Assembly: GCA_963793025.1 (NCBI GenBank)
Contig: CAWBYL010000005.1
Location: 372,001 to 436,000, forward strand
Origin: CAWBYL01 sp963793025
GTDB lineage: Bacteria > Actinomycetota > Acidimicrobiia > Acidimicrobiales > Acidimicrobilacustridaceae
DNA: 64,000 bases
Reading direction: 5' to 3'
A program made the position numbers and the translations under genes. Positions 18,326 to 25,989 of this stretch are shown in pieces. Every line of letters begins with the position of its first letter. Position 1 is the stretch's first letter. The notes beneath the pieces are model-generated. The model did not search any database, was not told the origin of the DNA, and saw nothing but the letters and a program-made list of their open reading frames with translations.

Positions 18326-18720
18326 TGCCCCTCGTCGTCGAGCTCGTCTCACCCGAGCGCACCCTCTTCTCGGGTGAGGCCACCATGGTGCGGGCCCGCA
18401 CCGTGGGCGGGGGCGACATCGCCTTCCTGCCCGGTCACGCGCCGTTCGTGGGAGCCCTGGCCACCTGGACGGTCGAGATCGTGCTGGTCGACGGCGGGCG
18501 TGAGATGGCGGCCGTGCACGGTGGGTTCGTCGAGGTCAGCCACGACCGGGTGAAGATCCTCTCGGACCTGGCCGAGATGGCGTCAGCCATCGACGCCGAC
18601 CGTGCCCGAGCCGCTTCGGAACGAGCGCGCGCCGCGGCCAACCACGGCGAGGACGTGGACGCCGACGCCGCCTTCGCTCGGGCCGAGGCCCGCCTGGCCG
18701 CCGTCGGCCAGCTCGTCTGA
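18325..18720 (+). CDS. atpC: ATP synthase F1 subunit epsilon
   Basis: 131 aa: the N-terminal beta sandwich (VELVSPERTLFSGEATMVRA; PGHAPFVGAL) that binds gamma and the c-ring, plus a C-terminal helical hairpin rich in Ala/Arg that can inhibit hydrolysis. Last gene of the operon; a strong hairpin follows 32 bases after the stop. Confidence 0.96.
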
Positions 18721-18752
18721 GCGACCGCAGGAACCTGCACCACCACTCTCCT

Positions 18753-18778
18753 CGAAGGGCGCCCGTGGGCGCCCTTCG
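18753..18778 (+). terminator. Terminator of the atp operon
   Basis: CGAAGGGCGCC and GGCGCCCTTCG form a perfect 11-bp stem around the loop CGTG, 32 bases after atpC. There is no long T-run, which is common for high-GC actinobacterial terminators. Confidence 0.75.
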
Positions 18779-18808
18779 TCGCGTCCGGGGCCGTGCCAAG
18801 GTGGCGGG

Positions 18809-19534
18809 GTGAGCTCCACCTGCACCTCTTCGGCCCCGACCGGGCCACGCCGACGCGCCACCGCGGTGGCGGTGCTCGCCCTGGCGGCCATGGCCGTGGT
18901 GGTGCTGGCCGGCTGCAGCTCGTCAGACTCGGGTTCGCCTCCCTCGTCGGACGGCACGGGAACGACGCCGAGCACATCCGCCACCACGACGACGGAGGAT
19001 CCCCTCGCGGCCACCGTGGTGGACGGCTGCGGCAACGACCTGAGCGACCTCACCGGCACGGTGTGGGGCATCGATCCGGCCACCGGGGAGGTGCGGTGGA
19101 CGACGACCATCCCGCTGCCCGACGCCTACCTCCTGCGCTCGACGGCGGGCGATCCGCTCGTCCCCCTCGTGCTTCGGCGGGTGGAGGTGGAGCTCGATGC
19201 CGCGACCGGTGAGATCGTGGACACGCCTCCCGCCGGTTCCCACGAGGTGGTCGTCGACGTGGCCGACGCCAACGGTGCCGGGGTCGGCGCGCTCTTCGTC
19301 GACGGCGATCCTCAGCCGGCGACCATCACGGTGGGCGGGCGCGCCATCAGCACCGCTCGGGGCGAGACCGGGCAGACCACCATCGCCCTGACGGCCACCG
19401 ACGCCACCACTGCGGCGGTCGTGTGGCGCGTCGAGTTGGGCGCGGCCGACACCATCGCCTCCTTGAGCCCACCGGTGCTCTACGGCGACACCGTCGTGGT
19501 CACCACCGGCTCTCCTCGTCCCACCTGCCCCTGA
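18809..19534 (+). CDS. Predicted lipoprotein of unknown function
   Basis: 241 aa. Basic N-terminus (GPRRRATA), hydrophobic helix and lipobox VVLAGC with Cys36, so export and lipid anchoring are expected. Then a Ser/Thr-rich linker and a domain with WGIDPATGEVRWTTTIPLP, resembling one blade of a PQQ/quinoprotein-like propeller, then another blade-like AAVVWRVELGAADTI. Too short for a full propeller. GTG 18809 chosen because it gives the signal peptide and has AGGTGG just upstream. It follows the atp terminator, so it is transcribed separately. Function unknown. Confidence 0.7.
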   Translation: MSSTCTSSAPTGPRRRATAVAVLALAAMAVVVLAGCSSSDSGSPPSSDGTGTTPSTSATTTTEDPLAATVVDGCGNDLSDLTGTVWGIDPATGEVRWTTTIPLPDAYLLRSTAGDPLVPLVLRRVEVELDAATGEIVDTPPAGSHEVVVDVADANGAGVGALFVDGDPQPATITVGGRAISTARGETGQTTIALTATDATTAAVVWRVELGAADTIASLSPPVLYGDTVVVTTGSPRPTCP

Positions 19535-19579
19535 CCCCTGCCCCTGACGCCTCGCCCTGCCCCGCCGCTCACTCCTCTC

Positions 19580-19631
19580 GGAATCGATGCGCATTCCGCG
19601 TGCCCGAGCGCGCGACTGGCGCATTGTTTGC
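19580..19631. repeat. Palindromic interspersed repeat, locus 1 copy 1
   Basis: 52 bases starting GGAATCGATGCGCAT and ending GGCGCATTGTTTGC, identical to the copy nine bases downstream. It folds as an outer pair (GATGCGC / GCGCAT) around an inner GCGTGC / GCGCGC pair. The same family occurs at 33314-33425 with about a dozen substitutions. Confidence 0.85.
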
Positions 19632-19640
19632 CGTATCGAG

Positions 19641-19692
19641 GGAATCGATGCGCATTCCGCGTGCCCGAGCGCGCGACTGGCGCATTGTTTGC
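19641..19692. repeat. Palindromic interspersed repeat, locus 1 copy 2
   Basis: Exact duplicate of the preceding 52-base unit, separated by CGTATCGAG. Both copies fill the 195-base gap between the convergent lipoprotein gene and the arsR gene, a position typical of REP/BIME-type elements. Confidence 0.85.
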
Positions 19693-19729
19693 GGTCTGGG
19701 GAGGTCCGGGCCGGTGGAGGGTCCGCTCG

Positions 19730-20068
19730 TCAGGAGTCGTCGGTGACGTGGCGGCGGAGACGGCGAAGGCGATCGTCCCAGGCCGAGCCGACCTGGTCGA
19801 GCCAGGCCCGGGCCGGGAGCAGGGCGTCGGGCACCACCTCGTAGCGGGCCTCGCGTCCGACGCGCTCGGCGTGCACGAGACCGGCCTGCTCGAGGACCAC
19901 CAGGTGCTTGCTCACCGCTTGGCGGGAGACGCCGGCGGGCCCGGCCAGCTCGGTAGGGGTGACCGGACCCCGCTCGGCGACCGCGGCGAGCAGTGATCGG
20001 CGGGTGGGGTCGCCCAGCGCGCCGAGCACGGCGTCAGCCGAGAAGAGATCCGAGGCGGGTGGGTTCAC
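19730..20068 (-). CDS. ArsR-family winged-helix regulator
   Basis: 112 aa. The whole protein is one HTH_20/ArsR domain: LGALGDPTRRSLLAAVAERGPVTPTELA, recognition helix GVSRQAVSKHLVVLEQAGLV, then a wing (ERVGREARYEVVPD). No Cys metal-binding motif is visible, so this is not a classical arsenic sensor; it matches the subgroup paired with AHSA1/SRPBCC genes. GTG 20068 overlaps the stop of the upstream SRPBCC gene (GTGA). Likely binds the CGCAAC-N6-GTTGCG sites upstream of the operon. Confidence 0.9.
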   Translation of the reverse strand: MNPPASDLFSADAVLGALGDPTRRSLLAAVAERGPVTPTELAGPAGVSRQAVSKHLVVLEQAGLVHAERVGREARYEVVPDALLPARAWLDQVGSAWDDRLRRLRRHVTDDS

Positions 20069-20580
20069 ACGCCGACGAGCACCCGGGCCCGGGCCTGGGG
20101 CCCCGACCATCCCGGGCGGGGGAGGAAGGTGGGGCGAGGGAGCACGAGCACCGGCAGCTGGCTGAGGTCGAGCAGCGCGCGTTGGGTGACGGTGACGACG
20201 GTGCCGAACGGGCACGGGTCGAGCTCGATGGTCACCCGGCTGGCGGGCTCGTCCTCGCCGGGGTCCTCGGGCCACCAGTCGAGGACCAGGCGCCGCTCGG
20301 GCTCGACGTCGACGACGGTGCCGAGGCGGGTGGGCGCGCCGTCCTCCACGAAGCGCCCCGAGCCGCCGGGCTCGACGTCGAGTGTCGTTCCCTCGCCCCA
20401 CCAGGCGGCGAGCTCGTCGGGATCGGTGAGGGCCCGCCACACGTCGGCGGGGGCCGCCTCGATCACGATGCGCCGGTCGACGTCGCCCGGCAGGCCGGGC
20501 TCCTGGTCGGCTGGGACCGGGGGAGTGTCGGGCGTCGGTCGGAAGCCGGGAGCGTGCCGTCGGTCGTCGTGGTTCGCCAT
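20065..20580 (-). CDS. SRPBCC / AHSA1-like domain protein
   Basis: 171 aa with a START-like ligand-binding fold: RRIVIEAAPADVWRALTDPDELAAWWG opens the domain and GTVVTVTQRALL lies near the end, both typical of the AHSA1 (Hsp90-activator homology) group. The first 33 residues are Pro/Asp-rich and probably flexible. Ligand unknown. First gene of a two-gene operon with the ArsR regulator; its ATG is seven bases from a -10-like TAGAGT, predicting a leaderless message. Confidence 0.88.
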   Translation of the reverse strand: MANHDDRRHAPGFRPTPDTPPVPADQEPGLPGDVDRRIVIEAAPADVWRALTDPDELAAWWGEGTTLDVEPGGSGRFVEDGAPTRLGTVVDVEPERRLVLDWWPEDPGEDEPASRVTIELDPCPFGTVVTVTQRALLDLSQLPVLVLPRPTFLPRPGWSGPQARARVLVGV

Positions 20581-20582
20581 GA

Positions 20583-20600
20583 CGCAACTCTAGAGTTGCG
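20583..20600. promoter_or_regulatory. Operator 1: CGCAAC-TCTAGA-GTTGCG palindrome
   Basis: A perfect 18-base palindrome two bases upstream of the SRPBCC start codon. It covers the -10 of the arsR operon promoter and the edge of the -35 of the clpP promoter. Half-sites match operator 2 exactly. Confidence 0.7.
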
Positions 20601-20615
20601 AATACGGAACGGCAA
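20587..20615 (-). promoter_or_regulatory. Promoter of the SRPBCC-arsR operon (leaderless)
   Basis: On the minus strand TTGCCG (20610-20615) and TAGAGT (20587-20592) are 17 bases apart; the -10 ends six bases before the ATG at 20580. It is embedded in operator 1. Confidence 0.55.
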
Positions 20616-20624
20616 CCGTACCCT
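20596..20624 (+). promoter_or_regulatory. Candidate clpP promoter
   Basis: TTGCGA (20596-20601), 17-base spacer, TACCCT (20619-20624); predicted start near 20631, inside operator 2. An extra dyad TACGG-N8-CCGTA (20603-20620) lies in the spacer and -10. Confidence 0.5.
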
Positions 20625-20628
20625 CATC

Positions 20629-20646
20629 CGCAACCCACAAGTTGCG
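20629..20646. promoter_or_regulatory. Operator 2: CGCAAC-CCACAA-GTTGCG dyad
   Basis: Same six-base half-sites and same six-base spacing as operator 1, 46 bases away centre to centre. It overlaps the predicted clpP transcription start and lies five bases before the GGAGG of clpP. Confidence 0.65.
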
Positions 20647-20659
20647 CTACGGAGGTCCC

Positions 20660-21277
20660 ATGCTCGTTCCCACCGTCCTCGAGTCCACGTCCCGCGGCGA
20701 GCGGGCCTACGACCTCTACAGCCGACTCCTGCGCGAACGCATCGTCTTCCTGGGAACGGCCATCGACGATGCCGTGGCGAACCTGGTGATGGCCCAGCTG
20801 CTGTTCCTCGAGGGGGAGGACCCCGACAAGGAGATCAGCCTCTACATCAACTCCCCGGGCGGCGACATGGTGGCCCTTTTCGGCATCCTCGACACCATGA
20901 ACTTCATCGGAGCTCCGGTGTCCACCATCTGCATCGGCCAGGCCGCATCGGCCGCCGCCATCGTCCTCGCCGCGGGGGAGAAGGGGCGGCGCTTCGTGCT
21001 GCCCAACGCCCGGGTGCTGCTCCACCAGCCCCACGGCGGTGCTCAGGGCCAGAGCACGGACATCGAGATCCAGGTCCGGGAGATGGTTCAGCTGCGAGAG
21101 CGCATGGTGGACGTCCTGGCCGATGCCACCGGCCAGCCCCGGGAGAAGCTGGCTGTCGACCTCGACCGCGACTACATCCTGCGGGGCGAGGACGCCGTGG
21201 CCTACGGCGTCGTCGACGAAGTGCTCAGTGCCCGCCGCCTCCGTCTCGCTCCCGCCGCCATCGCTCCCGCCACCTGA
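20660..21277 (+). CDS. clpP: ATP-dependent Clp protease proteolytic subunit
   Basis: Serine peptidase that forms the degradation chamber for ClpX/ClpC. 205 aa. Catalytic Ser97 (GQAASAAA), His122 (LLHQPHGG) and Asp171 (DLDRDYILRG) are present, and YINSPGGDM is the substrate-binding strand. GGAGG at 20651-20655 fixes ATG 20660. It stands alone, with no second clpP, tig or clpX nearby, so it is probably an extra paralogue rather than the main clpP1P2 pair. Two ArsR-type operators sit in its promoter region, suggesting regulation with the divergent SRPBCC-arsR operon. Confidence 0.95.
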   Translation: MLVPTVLESTSRGERAYDLYSRLLRERIVFLGTAIDDAVANLVMAQLLFLEGEDPDKEISLYINSPGGDMVALFGILDTMNFIGAPVSTICIGQAASAAAIVLAAGEKGRRFVLPNARVLLHQPHGGAQGQSTDIEIQVREMVQLRERMVDVLADATGQPREKLAVDLDRDYILRGEDAVAYGVVDEVLSARRLRLAPAAIAPAT

Positions 21278-21395
21278 GGCCGAGGTCCACCCGCGAAAGA
21301 TCGTCGCCACGGGTAAACCGATTGCCCTCCCGCACGTCTGTGAGGGTGTGAAGGTCGGTACGGCGATCGTCGAGGAGCGGGGGAGGTCGGTGTCG

Positions 21396-21920
21396 GTGGG
21401 AGATGACCGAGCCACCCAACCGGCCACGGCCGAGTCGACGCTCCCCCCGGACTTCGAGACCGTCTACCGCCAGTCCTACGGGCGGCTGCTCGGCCTGGCC
21501 CGCACCGTGTTGGCCGACCAGGGCGCAGCCGAAGAGGTCGTCCAAGAGGCGTTCGCCCGCTGCTACGCGTCCTGGGACCGCGTCGAGAACCGCCACGACC
21601 CGGTGCCCTACGTCCGCTCGGCGGTGCTGAACCTGTGTCGCAGCCGCTTTCGGCGCCGGGCGCCGGCGTTGCGGGCCGTGCCCGACGCGCCGTCGGCCGA
21701 GACCGAGGCCGCTCAGGGGTCACGACGGGCCCGAATCCTCGAGGCGCTGCGAGACCTGCCCGACCGCCAACGCGAGGTGGTGGCGCTGCGGTACTTCGGC
21801 GAGCTGTCCACGGCCGAGACCGCCACTGCCCTGGGCATCGCCCCGGGGACCGTGAAGGCCCACCTCCACCGCGCCGTGCACGCGCTGGCCATCGACCTGG
21901 AGGAGCTGCGCCGTGGCTGA
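21396..21920 (+). CDS. ECF-type RNA polymerase sigma factor
   Basis: 174 aa. Region 2 is DFETVYRQSYGRLLGLARTVLADQGAAEEVVQEAFARCYASWDRV; region 4 is LRDLPDRQREVVALRYFGELSTAETATALGIAPGTVKAHLHRA with its helix-turn-helix (quoted in overlapping short form from 21460 to 21880). It resembles the actinobacterial SigE/SigM-like ECF group. Start GTG 21396 is preferred over GTG 21390 because GGGAGG lies nine bases upstream. Overlaps the next gene, which probably encodes its membrane partner. Target genes unknown. Confidence 0.92.
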   Translation: MGDDRATQPATAESTLPPDFETVYRQSYGRLLGLARTVLADQGAAEEVVQEAFARCYASWDRVENRHDPVPYVRSAVLNLCRSRFRRRAPALRAVPDAPSAETEAAQGSRRARILEALRDLPDRQREVVALRYFGELSTAETATALGIAPGTVKAHLHRAVHALAIDLEELRRG

Positions 21921-22839
21921 CGAGATCCCCGATCCGTCCCTCGGGTCCGACGAGGACGCCGACCTGGCGGCGCTGGACGCCCTGGGCTTCGACGTGCTGG
22001 CCGAGGACCCACCGTTCGGCGGTCAGGCCGACGTCGAACGTCGGGCTCGCCGCCACCAACGTCGACGACACGTCGCTCAGGTGACAGCGGTGGCGGCCCT
22101 CGTGCTCGTCGTGGTGATCGGCGGTGTCGTCCTCCTACGAACCAACGGTGACGACGCCCAGCAGGTGGCCGTCGGTGCCGCTCCGGCGCAGACGTCCGCC
22201 ACCTATGTGCTGCCGCCGGAGGACAGTACCGACGTGGGCTTCGAGCTGGCGATCGACTCGGTGATGACGGGCGACCAGGTGATCGACGCGGGCACCCCCG
22301 TGCGCTACTCCTTCGTCTACACCGCGCCGGACGGGACCGCCCTGCGCCTCGACGTGGTGCGTGACAGGCAGTGGTTCGGGGCCGCGGCCGGCGCTCCGAC
22401 CACGGTCGCCGGTGGCGGGACCGATGACATCCGATCGGTTCTCGGCCTCCCCGTCTGTGGCCCGCTCGGGAGGTGCCCGTACGGCACATGGCCCGGGACC
22501 GTCGTGGAGACCGATGTCGTCGGCCAGGTGCTCGTCACCTGCACCGGAGGGGACGCGATCCTCGACGGCACCGAGCAGGCCCTGTCGAGTGGGGTGCCCG
22601 GCAACCCGGTCGGCGCCGTGGGCATCCTCGAGGGGAGATGGACCTTCGTGGTGCGTCCCCCCGACGGAGCCATCCCTCGGGCCTGCGACTACACCAACGC
22701 CGCCGTGGCCGCCGCCTCCGCGGCGGCGGACGGGTTGCGGGCGGTGGACGACGCCGAATGGCGCCAGTACCTGCGGGACCACGCGGACACCAACACGCTC
22801 GACCCGGACCGGGCGAGCACGACGACCACGATGGGGTAG
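21913..22839 (+). CDS. Membrane-anchored partner of the ECF sigma factor
   Basis: 308 aa. An acidic cytoplasmic N-terminus of about 54 residues, one membrane helix at about 55-76, then a 230-residue exported domain with three Cys-containing loops (GLPVCGPLGRCPYG; VTCTGG; RACDYT) that could be disulfides. Location overlapping a sigma gene suggests an anti-sigma factor or sensor, but the zinc anti-sigma motif HxxxCxxC is absent and the cytoplasmic part is short. Similar arrangements in actinobacteria often carry proteins of unknown role. GTG start. Confidence 0.65.
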   Translation: MADEIPDPSLGSDEDADLAALDALGFDVLAEDPPFGGQADVERRARRHQRRRHVAQVTAVAALVLVVVIGGVVLLRTNGDDAQQVAVGAAPAQTSATYVLPPEDSTDVGFELAIDSVMTGDQVIDAGTPVRYSFVYTAPDGTALRLDVVRDRQWFGAAAGAPTTVAGGGTDDIRSVLGLPVCGPLGRCPYGTWPGTVVETDVVGQVLVTCTGGDAILDGTEQALSSGVPGNPVGAVGILEGRWTFVVRPPDGAIPRACDYTNAAVAAASAAADGLRAVDDAEWRQYLRDHADTNTLDPDRASTTTTMG

Positions 22840-22915
22840 CCGTCCACCTGTCCCGACGGTCGGGCTCCTAACCTCCGGCCATCCGGGCTCGTCCCGGGCG
22901 GCCCCGGAGGACCCA

Positions 22916-23557
22916 TTGACCCCCCACGTCGTGGTCCTCGGCCTGTTGGTCTCCATGTCGCCCCTGCCGGTCCTGGCCGAGGTCCTTTCGATGACCGAGT
23001 CGGGTCGCGTTCGCCCGGCGGTCGCCCTCGCAGTGGGCTACGCCTGTGCCCTGGCCGTCATCGCCGTGGCCGCGGTGGGCTTCGGGAGCCAGCTGTCGAC
23101 GTCGAGTTCGGGGAGTACGGCCACCGCGATCGTCGACGTCGTGGCGGGGGTCGCGCTCGCCCTCCTGGCCGTCCGTACCCGCAGGCGGGCCCAGCGGGAT
23201 CCCGACGCCGGTCTGCCGTCGTGGATCTCGCGGGTGGGGTCGATGTCGACGGTGTTCGCCTTCGCCCTCGGCGCCTTCCTGCCTCCGTACGTGCTGGCCG
23301 TGGCCGCCGGGAACGAGATCGTCCGGCAGGGACTCGAGGGCGACGCGGCGTGGTTGGAGGCGGCGGTGTTCGTGGTGGCGGCGTGCATAGGGGTCGCCGC
23401 CCCGATCGTCATCGTGGTGGCCTCACCGTCCGGCTCAGAAGTCCGCCTGGCCACGTGGCGGCACTGGCTGGAACGGCACTGGCAGACGGTGGTCTCGGTG
23501 ATCCTCGTGGTCGCCGGCGTCTACCTGGTCGTCAAGGGCGTCGTCGAGCTGGCCTAG
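22916..23557 (+). CDS. GAP-family (Sap) integral membrane protein
   Basis: 213 aa with about six membrane helices. The opening LGLLVSMSPLPVLAEVLSMT and the central charged loop with RTRRRAQRDPDAGLPSW match the GAP/Sap family of actinobacteria, related to the sulfolipid/glycopeptidolipid-addressing proteins and distantly to LysE-type exporters. TTG start supported by GGAGG five bases upstream. Substrate unknown; lipid or small-molecule export is a family-level guess. Confidence 0.75.
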   Translation: MTPHVVVLGLLVSMSPLPVLAEVLSMTESGRVRPAVALAVGYACALAVIAVAAVGFGSQLSTSSSGSTATAIVDVVAGVALALLAVRTRRRAQRDPDAGLPSWISRVGSMSTVFAFALGAFLPPYVLAVAAGNEIVRQGLEGDAAWLEAAVFVVAACIGVAAPIVIVVASPSGSEVRLATWRHWLERHWQTVVSVILVVAGVYLVVKGVVELA

Positions 23558-23569
23558 GGCCGAGGTGGG

Positions 23570-24010
23570 TCAGGGCATGCCCAGCAGGCCGTGGGCCCGG
23601 ACGACCTCGAACCGGAAGACGATCCGCTCTTCGTCCACCATCCGTTGCCGGAAGGCGTCGGGCTCGAGCGTCTCACCGAACCAGGAGACCGGCCCCTCCG
23701 GCGTGCCCTGCATCTGGCGGACCAGGCGCATCGACTCCTCGATGCCGGCCTCCCCGTCGACGATGCTGGTTCGGGTCTCGACCGCCAGGTACCGGAACTG
23801 GTCGTCGGCGAAGTAGAGCGTGCAGTGGGGGTCGGTCCGGAGGCGGTCGGTGCGGCGGCGTCCCTCCGTCCCGGTGCTGCACAGCTGCCCGTCCATGATG
23901 GTCACCCCCACCCGTACGGGCTTGGCATAGCCGTCCTCACCGACCGTGACCATCGCCGCCGCCGCCCCGGAGGTGACGAAATCGAGCTGTTCCTCAGTGA
24001 GATCGGCCAT
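23570..24010 (-). CDS. PPOX-fold (pyridoxamine oxidase-like) flavin/F420 enzyme
   Basis: 146 aa split-barrel domain: AAMVTVGEDGYAKPVRVGVTI then a small-residue strand GQLCSTGTEGRRRTDRLRTDPHCTLYFAD, the arrangement of the F420/FMN-binding PPOX proteins of actinobacteria. Which cofactor is used cannot be decided. A -10-like TAGGTT on the minus strand lies six bases before the ATG, with no ribosome site, so it is probably leaderless. Convergent with the Sap-family gene. Confidence 0.85.
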   Translation of the reverse strand: MADLTEEQLDFVTSGAAAAMVTVGEDGYAKPVRVGVTIMDGQLCSTGTEGRRRTDRLRTDPHCTLYFADDQFRYLAVETRTSIVDGEAGIEESMRLVRQMQGTPEGPVSWFGETLEPDAFRQRMVDEERIVFRFEVVRAHGLLGMP

Positions 24011-24016
24011 GGATCG

Positions 24017-24022
24017 AACCTA
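24017..24022 (-). promoter_or_regulatory. -10-like TAGGTT, leaderless start of PPOX gene
   Basis: Minus-strand TAGGTT ends six bases before ATG 24010. No clear -35. Confidence 0.5.
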
Positions 24023-24085
24023 CCCAGCCGGTCGGTCGTCTCCGCCGCTTCCGGTCCAACGGGCTCCGGGTGGTGACTGGCTCCG

Positions 24086-24913
24086 TCAGTCCTCGATGTG
24101 GATGCTCTCGATGCCGTCGACCGGTTCGGGGTAGCTCATGTCGAGCGCCTCGAGCTTGTCGATGAGCAGGTGACTGATGACCAGGTTGCGGTACCACTTG
24201 CGATCGGCGGGCACGACGTACCACGGCGCCGTCGGGGTGCTGGTCTCCCTGATGGCCACCTCGTACGCGTCGGTGTAGTCGTCCCACAGCTTCCGCTCGT
24301 CCAGATCGCCGTGCTCGAACTTCCAGTGCTTGGCGGGATCGTCGAGGCGGTCCTGCAACCGCTCGCGCTGCTCCTCCCTCGAGATGTGCAGGAAGATCTT
24401 CACGATCACCGTGCCCTCGTCGACCAGCAGCCGCTCGAAGGCGCGGATGTGGTCGTAGCGGCGACGCCACACCTCCTCCGGCACCAGGTCGTGGACGCGA
24501 ACGACGAGCACGTCCTCGTAGTGGCTCCGGTTGAAGATCGTGACGTGGCCGGTCGGTGGTGTGTGCTGGTGGACCCGCCACAGGTAGTCGTGGTCCAGCT
24601 CGGCCTCGGTGGGCCGCTTGAAGTTGGCCACGTGCACACCCAGGGGGTTGATGGTGTGGAAGACGTGCTTGATCGTGCCGTCCTTGCCGGACGTGTCCAT
24701 GCCCTGGAGCACGACGAGGAGCTTGTGACGGGACTCGGCGAAGAGCATCTGCTGGAGGTCGGCCAGGCGCCGGTTGAGGGCCGGAAGCGCGGCCTTCCCC
24801 GCCTTCTTGCCGCCGTCGAAGCCGTCGGTGCTCCTCGTGGAACGGGCGGCCAGCGCCACGGAGTCGCCGGGCCGGACCCGATAGTCGTCAGGAGCGATCC
24901 GATGGTGGGCCAT
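24086..24913 (-). CDS. ppk2: Polyphosphate kinase 2
   Basis: Moves phosphate between polyphosphate and nucleotides. 275 aa, the one-domain PPK2 size. Walker A is GMDTSGKDG at residues 71-79; IFNRSHYEDVLVVRVH is the Walker B region and the basic lid is YRNLVISHLLIDKL. One-domain class with no duplication, so class I or III (ADP/AMP phosphorylation) are both possible. ATG 24913 chosen by homology; the frame is open further upstream. With ppgK at 48935 it indicates polyphosphate-based metabolism. Confidence 0.95.
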   Translation of the reverse strand: MAHHRIAPDDYRVRPGDSVALAARSTRSTDGFDGGKKAGKAALPALNRRLADLQQMLFAESRHKLLVVLQGMDTSGKDGTIKHVFHTINPLGVHVANFKRPTEAELDHDYLWRVHQHTPPTGHVTIFNRSHYEDVLVVRVHDLVPEEVWRRRYDHIRAFERLLVDEGTVIVKIFLHISREEQRERLQDRLDDPAKHWKFEHGDLDERKLWDDYTDAYEVAIRETSTPTAPWYVVPADRKWYRNLVISHLLIDKLEALDMSYPEPVDGIESIHIED

Positions 24914-24918
24914 GACGC

Positions 24919-24924
24919 ATTGTC
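24919..24924 (-). promoter_or_regulatory. -10-like GACAAT before ppk2
   Basis: Minus-strand GACAAT matches TATAAT at four positions and ends five bases before ATG 24913, another candidate leaderless start. Confidence 0.3.
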
Positions 24925-25025
24925 GTCCAGCTCCGGCCCGTCCGTCGCCCGAGCCGTCGGACGGCTGGGCGCCGCCGGTCCCTGATCCGGCCATCGTCCG
25001 TGGCGAGATGGGGTAAAGAGTCGCC

Positions 25026-25901
25026 ATGCGATTCCGATCCGGAGCCTCACTCGACTCGTCCCAGGTCTCCGATCGGCGGGGTATGGGTGCCGCGCCCATG
25101 GCCCTCGGCGGTACCGGGTTGGTCGGTCTGTTGATCTTCCTCGCCGTCACGTTCCTCGGCGGCGGGGGTGGTGGAGACGGTTCACTCGGCGGCGCCGGAT
25201 CGCCGTTCTCCCTGGGGGCGGGCAGCGGCACCGAGGCCGACCTGTCGGCCGAGTGCCGTACCGGCTCCGATGCCGAGCAGCGCCAGGACTGCCGGATCGT
25301 GGCCGTGGTGAACTCGGTGCAGGAGTACTGGGGTCAGACGCTGAACGGCTACCAGGAGATCGACACGGTGTTGTTCACCGGGCAGGTCTCGACGGGATGC
25401 GGAGGCGCGACCTCCTCCGTAGGGCCCTTCTACTGCCCCGCGGACACGACCGTGTACCTCGACCTCTCCTTCTACGACGATCTCCAGTCGCGATTCGGCG
25501 CCCAGGGCGGTCCGTTCGCCGAGGCCTACGTGGTGGCCCACGAGTACGGCCATCACGTGCAGCACCTCGTCGGGGCCGATCGGCGAGCCGCCGGCGATCG
25601 TGAAGGGGCCGAGAGCGGATCGGTTCGCCTCGAGCTCCAGGCCGACTGCTACGCCGGCGTCTGGGCGGCCCACGCCGAGCAGACCCAGCTCATCGAGGAC
25701 ATCACCGACGAGGACATAGCGCTCGGCCTCGATGCCGCCTCGGTGATCGGCGACGACTACATCCAGAGCCACTTCGGCGGCGGCGTCGACCCCGACTCGT
25801 GGACCCACGGGTCGAGCGAGCAGCGGCAACGCTGGTTCACCTCCGGCTACCGCTCCGGTGACCCGGGAGCCTGCGACACGTTCGCGGCGGCGACGCTCTG
25901 A
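25026..25901 (+). CDS. Neutral zinc metallopeptidase (YpfJ-like)
   Basis: 291 aa. A short cytoplasmic N-terminus, one membrane helix (GGTGLVGLLIFLAVTFL), a Gly-rich linker, then the catalytic domain facing outward. Zinc site HEYGH at 172-176 (HExxH) and a downstream Glu in LQADCYAGVWAAHAEQ as third ligand, as in the family. Four Cys could form disulfides. The PMTxxFYCP block appears as VGPFYCPADTTVYLDLSFY. Substrate unknown; a role in envelope protein quality is only assumed. Confidence 0.92.
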   Translation: MRFRSGASLDSSQVSDRRGMGAAPMALGGTGLVGLLIFLAVTFLGGGGGGDGSLGGAGSPFSLGAGSGTEADLSAECRTGSDAEQRQDCRIVAVVNSVQEYWGQTLNGYQEIDTVLFTGQVSTGCGGATSSVGPFYCPADTTVYLDLSFYDDLQSRFGAQGGPFAEAYVVAHEYGHHVQHLVGADRRAAGDREGAESGSVRLELQADCYAGVWAAHAEQTQLIEDITDEDIALGLDAASVIGDDYIQSHFGGGVDPDSWTHGSSEQRQRWFTSGYRSGDPGACDTFAAATL

Positions 25902-25977
25902 CGGGTCGAGACCGGGATCGCGACCACCGGCGGGGCGGGAGCGGCGGAACGAGGGCAACGGCGCGGTGCGAGGGCGC

Positions 25978-25983
25978 TACCGT
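25978..25983 (+). promoter_or_regulatory. -10-like TACCGT, leaderless start of 2H-GNAT gene
   Basis: TACCGT ends six bases before GTG 25990 and supports that start over other in-frame codons. Confidence 0.45.
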
Positions 25984-25989
25984 GCCGGC

